A stretch of DNA of 64,000 nt, from the NCBI GenBank assembly GCA_029531795.1, contig JAPEIS010000015.1:372001-436000 (forward strand). Reading direction: 5' to 3'. Shown here piece by piece: positions 12,364-22,126 of the stretch (position 1 is its first letter; every line of letters begins with the position of its first letter). A program made the translations under genes and the position numbers. Origin of the DNA: Sclerotinia nivalis. Taxonomy: Eukaryota; Ascomycota; Leotiomycetes; Helotiales; Sclerotiniaceae. Below the pieces are notes generated by a model that saw nothing but the letters and a program-made list of their open reading frames with translations, searched no databases and had not been told where the DNA came from.

Positions 12364-14097
12364 ATTGATACTCCCAAAGTGACACTTATCACAGGTAAAA
12401 ATGGGATTTCCGGTTCTGCTTTATTGAAACAACTTACTAAAAATCCTATATGGTGTATACAATCCAATCCAATCCAATCCAATACGTAAATGATACATTT
12501 CTTCATTCAAATTATCGCACCGGAATCCCTTTCTTTCCCCCCTCTTCACCTCCCCTCCCTCCCATACCCCCTCCCATACCCCATACCCCGAACTCCAACC
12601 TCCAACCTCCAACACCCCCTCTAAAAAACCCCCCTTAATCAGGACAAAAATCCACGCACTCTCTCGCTCCCCCCCAGCACACCTCAGACCCGCGCATCCA
12701 GCACCATACGCTCGACCTCACACTCTCCACAGGAGAAATCGCATCAGCGCTCCGCTCCCAAAACCTCACCAACATCACCCATTTTTTCCACTACGCATAT
12801 ATCCATACCGATTACGACGATGCGCATCATTTGGAGGAGATGACGAGGGATAACGTGCCGCTTTTTACGAATGTGCTTACGGCGGTTGATTTGACTTCGA
12901 GGGATACGTGTATGTGTTTTCTTTGTTTTTTTTTTGGTTTTTGTTGCGTTATGGGGTGTGTCGGGTGTGAGATGTGATATATGTAACTTGTTGATTGTGG
13001 AGGCTGGCGTATATGATGTCTTTTCTGTTTCCCTTCTTCCCTTCTTCTCTATTTCCGATATCTTGATATATATCCCCGATTTTCTGCTAGCGCTTCGTTT
13101 CGAGCCGAATTCTAACTAACCATCCCATCACATCACAACAGTGCACCGCGTGATCCTCCAAACAGGCGGGAAAAACTACGGTTTACTTACTTCTCCACCC
13201 GCTTCCGAGCCCCTAACCGAAGATGCTCCCTGAGTAACCGATCCACGTTCACGTAAGTTCCCTCTATTCATCCATCCATCCATCCATCCATCCATATGCC
13301 TCCTCCCTAATCCCAACCCTGCATTCCACCTCCCCATTCCCTCACACCCTCCCCTCCCTCACATACCTCCCAACCTCAAATCCCCATCCCAAACCCCCCA
13401 CTTCCATGATCCTAACAATCCCCCCCCCAGTCCCCAACTTCTACTACCCCCAAGAAGATTTCCTCTATTCGCTCTCCAGCTCCCGCCCCTGGAACTGGAA
13501 CTGGAACATAACAATGCCCTTCTGGATCTCAGGGTACAGCCCCTCATCCCTACAAAGCTGGACCACCACCGCCGCCATCTACTTCAGCATCTGCCGACTG
13601 CTCTCTACACCCGCCACATTCCCCGGCGGACCGGATGAATACTATGGGAAATGGCTTCGGGGACAACATTTCAGTACTTCCTGGGTAGTTGCCGAGTTTA
13701 CCGAATGGATAGCGCTCAATGAGTCCGCGGAGATACAGAATCAGAAGTTTAATATTGTGGATGTACGGTGACGACGTTTCGGGATGCGTGGGAGGGGATT
13801 GGGAGGTATTTTGGGGTGGAGACGAAGGTGGAAAGGGGATATGATTTAATGGGTGAAGTGAGGGAGATTGAGAAGAAATGGCCGGAGATAGTAGGGAGGT
13901 ATGGGGGGAGGGAAGATGCGTTGGCGATGTGTACGTGGGATGCGTTTGTGCATGCGATGGATGCGGGGGAGTGGGGAAGTGTGGTTAGTATGGAGAAAGC
14001 GAGGAAGGCGGGGTGGACGAAGAGGGTTGATACGATTAAGGAGATGGAGAAGATTTTTGATGAGATGAAGAAGGATGGGTGGATTCCGAATGTATAG
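12364..14097 (+). pseudogene. PRISE/5-beta-reductase-like SDR (Rossmann), degraded
   Basis: An NAD(P)H-dependent short-chain dehydrogenase of the VEP1/progesterone-5-beta-reductase (iridoid-synthase-like) group. The N-terminal dinucleotide loop is visible at 12364-12453 (VTLITGKNGISGSALLKQL) but no in-frame ATG precedes it. Coding-like exons: 12678-12909 (THFFHYAYIHTD), 13142-13252 (VILQTGGKNYG), 13431-about 13760 (NFYYPQEDFLY) and 13768-14097. Introns at 12910-13141 and 13253-13430 fit in phase. Two lesions are direct: an in-frame TGA at 13231-13233 (EDAP*VTDP) and a one-base frame change near 13762 between NIVDV and VTTFRDAWEGIG. The missing start is a third problem. All family landmarks are in order, so this is a recent relic or a badly sequenced gene. 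Confidence 0.75.
13269..13294. repeat. (ATCC)n microsatellite
   Basis: Uninterrupted ATCC units inside the third intron of the SDR relic. A related CCAAT run lies at 12461-12482. Confidence 0.85.
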
Positions 14098-14608
14098 GTA
14101 GACATTTGATGTGGTGTTGAAGCGTTGGAAATCATGACATATTGTGGATGGTAGCCTATTGATTGCCCTTGACTCAATTGAAATATCCAGAGTGCAAGAT
14201 ACTCTTCATTGATCTCTCCTCATCTATGCATTCAAAAGTAACTGACAGCTTGGAAGTAACAATATGACGTAATATATTGGTCATTAGTCCCAATGAAACA
14301 AGATGGGGATGATAGGAAAAGTAGCTGTATAACATGCTGAAAAGCACCAGAATGGAAGGCAGCTCATATATCATACGATGTATAGATTGTCAAGTGTATA
14401 TCATAGCAACTGGCCATTAATTCCAAACGTTGATTTGACCATTACTTTACAATAAAAAAGTACATTCAGAGCTGGGCTTTTCATATTCCCTACACTTGTA
14501 GATTTCCTGTACACGGCATTGAATGCCCAACTATCATCTGCTTCCCCATCTATATCTACTCGCACACTCCTTCATATACACAGCACCCATGCATCTCTCA
14601 CATCATCC
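14098..14608. other. Intergenic between convergent SDR relic and SCO1
   Basis: About 510 bases with nothing coding visible. Both flanking genes end here, so it should contain two 3' ends. Confidence 0.5.
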
Positions 14609-15752
14609 TCACCTCTTCCAATCCCCAATATGTTCCCCGATAATCCTCGCCGCCTGTTCCGGACTATGTTGTCTTCCAATCGCCTCCACAAAATCGCCCT
14701 CCGGATCCATCAAGTAAAAATAAATACTATGATCGACCAAATAATCCTGACCCTTCTGAACACCCTCTGGCGTGGAAAAATAAACCCGATATTTCTTACA
14801 GATATCTTTGATTTGTTCCCACGTTCCGGTCAATCCAATAATACTAGGATGAAATTCCGCCAAGTAAGTGGCGAGCACGGCAGGGGTATCGCGAGCAGGG
14901 TCGCATGTGATGAAGATTGGGAGGAGTGAAGGGGTGGAGGAGGTGCGTGTGGGAGAGTTGTTGATTAAGTCGATCATTTGTGCCATTTTGTCGAGTTCTT
15001 CGGGACAGATGTCCGGACAGTGGGTGAAGCCGAAATAGACCTATATAAATCCAGTCTATCAGCACGATTCCTCTACATTTCCAAGGGTTCTTCTGCCCTC
15101 AATGCGCTCGCCATATGAGAAATAGAAGGAAAGATAGAACATACCAAACTATATTTTCCCTTCATATCCTCACTACTAAACTTCCCTCCCTTATGATCCA
15201 CCAATTCAAACGGACCGCCAACCTTCGGTCTTCCTACACCCTTTGCAGCCTCCGCTACTCTCTTCCTCTCCATCCTCGCTTTTTCATATCGGAAATAGAA
15301 TATTAGTCCCGCACCCGCCCCAAGAAAAAGTACTCCTGCTGTCCATGAAAAAGGCTATTCCAGAGATAGCACGTTAGCTTTTGTTCTTCCTCAATGCTGT
15401 GCCCTGCATAGAAATTCATGTCTAGATGAGCAGAAAAATGGCACGGGGGAAAGAGAAAGGAAAAGTAAATCCGTACCCCAGATCTATATCTCGACCTCTG
15501 TTCCTGCACAGTTTTATAGCCCCTCCTTCCGACAATCTCCTCACTTCTCAACCATAAATCTTTTAATCCAGAACTTCCAGATACATTCAACCCATTTAAA
15601 CAAGCTTTATTCTGTACAGTCTTCGGAAGCCTCGCGGCGCAAATCGTGGATAATCGTTGGCATTGTACCCCGAAAGCTTTAGCATTATTCGCATTGGTCC
15701 TCGAGACTGAAGACAGGATATTTCTGCCGGTAGGTAGTATAGCTTTTGACAT
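14609..15752 (-). CDS. SCO1: SCO1-like mitochondrial copper chaperone
   Basis: Inner-membrane copper chaperone that helps load the CuA site of cytochrome c oxidase subunit 2. Three exons: 15477-15752, 15145-15354 and 14609-15040, with introns at 15355-15476 and 15041-15144, all phase 0, giving 305 aa. I chose the ATG at 15752 (MSKAILPTGRN) because it begins a basic, Ser-rich mitochondrial presequence. A membrane helix follows (WTAGVLFLGAGAGLIFYF), then the thioredoxin-like fold. The copper ligands are visible: CPDIC in VYFGFTHCPDICPEELDKM, and the His in LVDHSIYFYLMDPEG. Length and order match the family. No damage seen, unlike its neighbours. Confidence 0.93.
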
Positions 15753-16467
15753 GATTACTTTGGTTACAATATGGAGGGGAAACAATTATGGAACCAATTA
15801 TGCTTGCTTAATATTTTGACCTTCAGGTTGATTAGGTCACCTTTTGGGATGCTGCTTTAGGCTAGTCACTTTTCTAACTATTATAAATTATTTTTGTCAA
15901 AGCAGCAACATTCTTTTTCATCTGAATTCCTAAGATCAACCCCCTCGCTAACAGGGTCTCAGATCGTATTTCAAAAAGATATTTCAAAAATGTATTAAGT
16001 TTTCTTTCATTATTAACTACCTCTGCTGCTCTAAACTCCTAGTAGATACTATATGCAGCTTCTTCCTCTATCTTACAGAGGTACATAAAAGGGGTGCCTT
16101 CCTCCCTCTTGCTTGATGCATCGAATTGAATATGCTCCTTCTTCGCTCAAATTAATTTACCAAAAATTCCTTTGCAACGCCAGTTCCATGCATGATGCAT
16201 TTACCAGGGAATCAATTCATCCGTTCTTTCCTGGGATATTCTATTAGATAGGAAAGTGGACATAAATAAAGCAAAAATAGTACGCCGTTCCCGCGAAGTA
16301 AGCACCCCATAGAGCATCCTTTTCCAAGGATTTCACGATCTCAATTAACTGATTCATCTCAAGTAGATAAATCCAAATAATAATCCAGCAAACCAGCCTA
16401 ACGATGATATGATGATAGATATTCGGTGGAAAGCCACTAAGAAGTCATAATAATATGATCATCATGT
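15753..16467. other. Intergenic: SCO1 promoter side and 3' region of next gene
   Basis: About 715 bases without a convincing ORF. It contains the upstream region of SCO1 and the 3' flank of the coiled-coil gene ending at 16468. Confidence 0.5.
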
Positions 16468-18750
16468 CTATTCGCGTCGACTGACTTGACTTGCACTTGT
16501 ACGACTTCTCTCATCTTCTTCCAAAACATCACTGAGACGAGTTGGATGATGGTGACGAGGGAATGATTCCCAACCTACACCTGCACCACCTGCACCATAT
16601 CCAGATCCTGAATAATCAACTGTGGTGGCAGGAGTAGAAGCTGGATTGCCAGCTGTGCTTGTCGTTGGACCTTGTCCATACTCGACACCAGACATTGGGA
16701 TTGGGGGTCCAGTAATTGGAGCACGGCCTTGACGATGTTGACGAGGACTATGCTCATACTCAGCTGTATCACTGTCAGAAGCATCATTGGAATATCGAAT
16801 TCTGTTGCCGTCGGCATCAAGAACATAGCGGCCCTGTTCGTCAATCTCATATTCATCATCGCTATTTGATCCGTCGTACTGTCCCTCGGTCCGGCCGGCT
16901 TGGGTACTTGGATTAATTGGGCGACCTTCCGATTGTTGATAGTAGGTACTTTGCGACGCAGGCTGTACAGCTGGTGCTTGAGTGTATGGTGGTCCAGCGG
17001 ACGAGGATGGTGCAGATGTCGTTGCCGCAGCTCGACGTTGGCGAACATTCTCGATGAAGGGATCAGCGGGTTCGGCACGTTGAGAGCGTTGGTATTGTTG
17101 GTAGACTTCATTGGATCCGGTTGGGCTCTCAGGATCTGCAAATCGGCCTCCTGTGCGTACACTTCCGCTTCCAGAATCCGAGGGACCTCCTTGTCTCGTT
17201 GGTGGAAGATCCCTAATGGCGGTGCTTCCATGTCGACTTGGTACGCCTTGAATCATTGGAACGACTTGGACTCCACCTAATAATGTCGGTTGACCTTCTC
17301 GTAAGGAGATCGTTCGCTCGCGTTCCTCCGTCTCGCGACGACCAAGTTCATCCCATGCTCTGCGAGCCTCACTTCTTGCGATCTCTAGCTCTCTCTTCAA
17401 CTCAGAGATAACCTTCTCTGAGTGATCCTTTCGTCTGTCCGCCTCAATAGCCTCCTTTATAGCCTGACTTCTGGAGTTGCGCTCATCCTCCAATTGTTTA
17501 GCCATCACTGCCAAGTTCTCTGTAGCACGTTCTTCTTGTTCTCTTGTCTCGAAAAACCACCGCTGAAATTTGCGCTCAGATGAAGCTCGTAAGCGTTGTA
17601 ATTCGACGACGGCATGAAACAGGTTTGCGCCAGCAGCTGACAGATCGGTGTTTTGTCGAGATAATTGTTGTGATAGTGGATCGCGATTAATCTCCGAGGA
17701 ATTTTCTTCAAGTCTGCGAAGCCAAAAACTCGTAAGTCCTTCCCAATGTGCGGAGAGAGTCTCCCAGCGCTCAAATGCGTGAGGAAATGATGATCGAGTT
17801 GGGCCTTCACGGCTTGGAACGGTTAATGGTGCAGGTTGAGCTGGACCAGCTCCAGTGGATAAACCTGGTTGGCTTGTGCCGCCAGTCTCGGTGGGTTTTG
17901 TTGACTGCATTGGAAGTCGAAGTGGTGCGACTTCTGGGCCCACAGGAGCTCGTGCCGAAGTACTGCGTCTTTGAATCGGTTGATCAACTGGCTTAATGCT
18001 TTCTCCACCACTGGTTGTTCGATCTCCAGCTCTTCGATCTATTCTTTGCGAATTGCCCGAAATTCGTTGTCCTTCACCACGTTCTTCAATTCTTTGTGCT
18101 GCAGCGCCAGCAACTGCTCTTCTCTCTGCTTGTCGCATTAATTCTTCTTCGTTTCGTTTTTGTTCGGCTGCTCTGGCTTTTTGTTCCGATGCTTCAGATG
18201 CTTTTCGAGCTTCCCGAGCTTGTCTATCTCTCATAATATCTCTAGGACCACGAATGTGGGGTGAACCCGAAGCTGCTGGCCTAGCGGCATTGTTAGCCGA
18301 GCCCGTCGCTCCGCCTAACAAATCTGACATTGAAGCGTTTTCTTCAATATAATCTGGAGTGAATGGATTGGGGTGGCGCAATGCTTCTTCGAGTGTATAA
18401 AGGATGGCACTCGCAGTATGTTTATCGATACGTGGAGGATGAGAAGAAGTTTTTTCTGCTGTTGGAGAGGGATGCCCACTTATTGGATGAGGTTCAGTTT
18501 CGGGATCGTCTTCGAAGTCATGAGTGATATCGTCTTCACTTGGTTGTCGTCTGGCGAATCTTATTCGAGGTGGGGGAGAGATCCCAGCAGAAGTCGCTTC
18601 AATATGGGTTCTTCGAAGTTTTCTTCGCCGCTGGCGCTGTTCAGGTGTAGGTTTAATAGGGTCGTGGGTATCGTGACGGTCGTTAGATATGGAGTTGGGT
18701 GGGAGCGTCAGCTCTGCTGTAGTTTTTGAATCTGGCGGAGAGGAAAACAA
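16468..18750 (-). CDS. Disordered coiled-coil protein; first exon not found
   Basis: Family not recognised. About 760 codons are open without interruption. Composition: Pro/Ser/Arg-rich N-terminus (EQRQRRRKLRRTH), a short conserved-looking block (ASAILYTLEEALRHPNPF), an Ala/Glu/Arg/Lys helix around residues 170-220, a central coiled coil at about 355-480, and a Gly/Ser/Gln-rich acidic tail. No ATG exists in frame between an upstream TGA (near 18774) and about residue 142. The natural explanation is a splice acceptor at TTGAGCAG just before 18768, with the start codon in an upstream exon that I could not place. Likely a scaffold or cytoskeletal protein, but this is only inferred from composition. 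Confidence 0.75.
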   Translation of the reverse strand: MFSSPPDSKTTAELTLPPNSISNDRHDTHDPIKPTPEQRQRRRKLRRTHIEATSAGISPPPRIRFARRQPSEDDITHDFEDDPETEPHPISGHPSPTAEKTSSHPPRIDKHTASAILYTLEEALRHPNPFTPDYIEENASMSDLLGGATGSANNAARPAASGSPHIRGPRDIMRDRQAREARKASEASEQKARAAEQKRNEEELMRQAERRAVAGAAAQRIEERGEGQRISGNSQRIDRRAGDRTTSGGESIKPVDQPIQRRSTSARAPVGPEVAPLRLPMQSTKPTETGGTSQPGLSTGAGPAQPAPLTVPSREGPTRSSFPHAFERWETLSAHWEGLTSFWLRRLEENSSEINRDPLSQQLSRQNTDLSAAGANLFHAVVELQRLRASSERKFQRWFFETREQEERATENLAVMAKQLEDERNSRSQAIKEAIEADRRKDHSEKVISELKRELEIARSEARRAWDELGRRETEERERTISLREGQPTLLGGVQVVPMIQGVPSRHGSTAIRDLPPTRQGGPSDSGSGSVRTGGRFADPESPTGSNEVYQQYQRSQRAEPADPFIENVRQRRAAATTSAPSSSAGPPYTQAPAVQPASQSTYYQQSEGRPINPSTQAGRTEGQYDGSNSDDEYEIDEQGRYVLDADGNRIRYSNDASDSDTAEYEHSPRQHRQGRAPITGPPIPMSGVEYGQGPTTSTAGNPASTPATTVDYSGSGYGAGGAGVGWESFPRHHHPTRLSDVLEEDERSRTSASQVSRRE

Positions 18751-20440
18751 GGCGAACGCTGCTCAATGGAATGCCCGAAAAACGGGTAAACTAGACAAAC
18801 GCTCCCCGTGTAAGATAGTGAAAGGTTAAAAATGGAGGGCAATAGAGAAAAGTATGATGTTTGTGTTGGGTTTATTGATGAAGCTGTTGATTATTAAATT
18901 CAACCTGTGAGAAAGTCCAGACAAAGTACCCTCGAGGGTTTGAAGAGGGGACCAAAGGTGAAAACCAAAAAAGTGAATTTCAAGAGTCGAAAGATAATTG
19001 AAGATCGTAGTCTATTCGGTGTGAAGATATTAAGAGGTTGGACGAATGGTGGGTTATTTTTAAACGAAGGAGATAAAAAAAAGAAGGCTGGGTAAGTTAA
19101 ACCAAAGCACTTCAACTATCATAAACCAAGCCAAAACAATAAAGCCAGGAGATGGGATCTACCTCAGCTCTTTTTCTTCCTCAGATTGAAAGTTTTTAAC
19201 CTTTTACTTGTTGATGCGAAAGCGAAAGCGAAGTCGGGAACTCGGAACTCGACAAGCTTAGGAGGTGTTTGTGAAGGTCGAGAATTATAAGCTTGACCGC
19301 AAGGATGTTCGTCGCCTTGGTATTTTGAGGATGGGATTTCTTGAATCGCAAGCTAAATTACCAGGTAAACATTGACAAGAGAAGAGAGGGGAGCTTAGCG
19401 AAGATATCGACGAGGTTGAAGATATCATGCTCGCACAATTGTTGAATCAATTGCAAATTTCGTTGAGCGTGATTCAGGAACAGGTTATTGAGGCTATGAT
19501 CGAGTACAGAGTACACATGTATGGAGAAGATGTGGGTATCCGTCAATGCGCAACTCGATGATTTGGTGGAATGTTATGTTTGGCTGAAATGATTGGAAAT
19601 TGTACGATTTATGAAGGAGATGATATGATATACTAACTTCTTCAATTATGATGGCTAAATCCGTTGATAGCGTCTGAAGTATCAGTCAGATATTAATCGT
19701 CATATAAGTTTTCGTCTCTTTCGTAGGTTTTCCAAAGCTCAATATCATAACATCCTTCTACCAGAACAAGTCGGAGAAAATGGTTACTCCCTCAAAGCAC
19801 GGAAGAATACAGTCGTTCTATCGTAAATCCAGACTTTTCTTTCGATCAATTGATCAATGCTAGAAATCATCATACAGTTTGAGGAGGCTAGAAAGAAAAC
19901 ATGATGATAGAAGAAGAGAGGGATCTTTCAGGGAAAAGCTTTATCACAGAGTACTCGAGTTGAAACTTGGTTTCGGGAGGTTATCTTTAGTGTTGTGCTG
20001 GCATTGTAGTATAGCTTATGCATGGGTTGTGAAGCATGGTTCAAGGATTTATCAAGCTTGCCCTGTCCTTTTCTCTCGCTTCATGATTAAGATAAATAGA
20101 TGCTTTCATTGGTCGAGTTGAATTTATGTCTTATTGATATATCCCTTCTTTCTTTTCATGGGAGATTACAAGATAGATACTAGGAAGATATATATCACCC
20201 AAGGTCCTTTATACAATTTCTTCAAATAATGATTAATAGAATCACAAGGCACTAGAACAGCATCACTAAATATCCATGATCTACTCTAAACACTACCTTT
20301 ACTCGATAGATACAAACAGGACATTAATGAATATATTCTCCGAAACATCTTCTATATCAAGTATACCTTTCCATTCCTTCATCCAATCAATACAAATAAG
20401 CCTTATTACATTAAAGACGGATAGCCACATTAGTCCTATC

Positions 20441-20473
20441 AGATTCAGATTCAGATTCAGATTCAGATTCAGA
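20441..20473. repeat. (AGATTC)n microsatellite
   Basis: Five tandem hexamers, seen directly. A short (TA)n run lies near 20615-20630. Confidence 0.85.
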
Positions 20474-21312
20474 CTATCAGATGAGTATTTACTTTTTCTG
20501 ACCTACCTATATGTGAGACATATCTTCAGGTACCCATCTAGCCATCTTGCCGGTGTGTTAGCCACAGAAAAAGCAATCTCATATCTAATCCCTACATTAT
20601 CTATACTACACACACATATATATATATATATCCTCACACATCCATATCATATCAGAACCCTTTCTTCTATTTCCTTTTATTTCCTTTCATTACACGACCC
20701 CTAAATTAATCAAGACAACCACACCATAACAAGAAGAACAATACCAATAAACCCTCTTCTTTCTCTGTAACACCAAAAACTATATATTCACAATCTTCTA
20801 TTCTTCTTATACCCTATTTACCCTACCACCAACTAACTCTCTCTCTCATCAATACCACACCAAGATATAGATTCTACTATAATTCCACCCTGCAATTTTC
20901 ATCCACAAAGCCCCTCTTACCTTATGAATATCCATCTACTCCTTCAACTCCCTCCCTTCCACTCCCTTTCATTCTTTCCCTTTAATCCATCCATCTATCC
21001 CATTCACTCATATCTCCCTCCCTTCTTTAAACAACCAGATTGATTCCTATAAATCACTCATTCTAGATATCAACTGTAGGTAATTTAATTTATATCTAGT
21101 CAGTCCTATTAGCTAACCAATGGTCTCTTTCCATCCTATCCCCTTTCTATCCCTCTTCATCATACCACCCCCTCGATCTCAAACCAACACATCACACTAT
21201 CCCTTCAACAACCCCTCACCCTCAACCAAATACCACATCCGGATCCTCATGATACAGTAACAGTGAATAAAATAATCGGTCTTGCTGTTCATTCCACACT
21301 ATCTCCCTTCAT

Positions 21313-21481
21313 TTCAATCCTCAATCCTCAATCTTCAATCTTCAATCTACAATCTTTAAATCTTTAAATCTAGAATTCATTCTTATAACATAAAGCACAA
21401 TATAAAGCTCATCAATCCTCATCAATCCTCACCAATTCTTCCAAATCAAATCAAATCAAATCAATTCAAATCAATTCAAAT
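21313..21481. repeat. TCAATCC/TCAATCT and TCAAA/TCAATTCAAA tandem tracts
   Basis: Two neighbouring degenerate tandem blocks, 21313-21355 and 21441-21481, within the G-depleted stretch. Confidence 0.75.
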
Positions 21482-22126
21482 CTTATAAACCAAACCAACA
21501 CCAAATCACATACACTCAAAAAGATACCAGGAAATAGATAATATATCCATTTTTTCATTTCATTTATATCTCCCCTCATCCCTTTCAACTTAACTCCCTG
21601 AACTCAACCACCTAAACTCAACCCACCACCAAAACAGCTAAATGCTAAACTATCTTATTTTCCCCCCTTTCCCTTCCCATCCCTCCATCTCCATGAAACA
21701 AAAACAAAAAAAAAACAGAACAAAAAAAATATGAAACGCTATAGCAGATATGCCAGTCAATACTATCTATATCTTATACCTTTCCCAATGCCCAAACGCC
21801 ATCGATGTCCACCCATCGAACCCGAATCCTGCCAAACATATGAACAATATCAGTATCAAAAACAAATGAAAATGAAAACGAAAAGGGAAAAAAAGACAGA
21901 AAGGAAAAAAAAAAAAACACCAACAACAACAACAGTGATATCTGTGTGTGGTATTGTGCTGAGTAGAGCTTTTACGCTGTAAAATATGATGTTCGCTCAA
22001 TGCTGCATGGCATCATCATATGCCATATATCTCCCGCTCACTGTACGTCTTTGACATCTTTCAGTCCCATATGTATCCACCGATCCATCCTCCCAGAGGT
22101 ATTCATCTCATCAGAAAACAAAAACG

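Larger units (their letters stand above)
18751..22126. other. Long gene-free region with G-poor kilobase
   Basis: About 3.4 kb. 18.75-19.1 kb is purine-rich on the + strand, as expected for the leader of the - strand gene ending at 16468. From 20701 to 21720 the + strand is almost free of G (42 G in 1020 bases by my count). Several microsatellites lie here. No protein-like ORF of size is present; the 142-codon + ORF at 20276 is low-complexity and unconvincing. Confidence 0.6.

Noticed and set aside
12086..12382. A 98-codon + ORF upstream of the SDR relic
   Set aside because: Not in the frame of the Rossmann segment and made of Asn-Pro repeats; it does not supply the missing start.
13269..13294. 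Short regular repeats as a CRISPR-like array
   Set aside because: Four-base perfect microsatellite without spacers, in a eukaryotic intron.
16575..17231. A 218-codon ORF on the - strand in another frame
   Set aside because: Overlaps the 760-codon frame. Gln/Met-rich out-of-frame translation of a repetitive coding region.
20276..20704. A 142-codon + strand ORF
   Set aside because: Composed of microsatellite translation (FRFRFR) and low-complexity Ser/Ile/His; no protein features.
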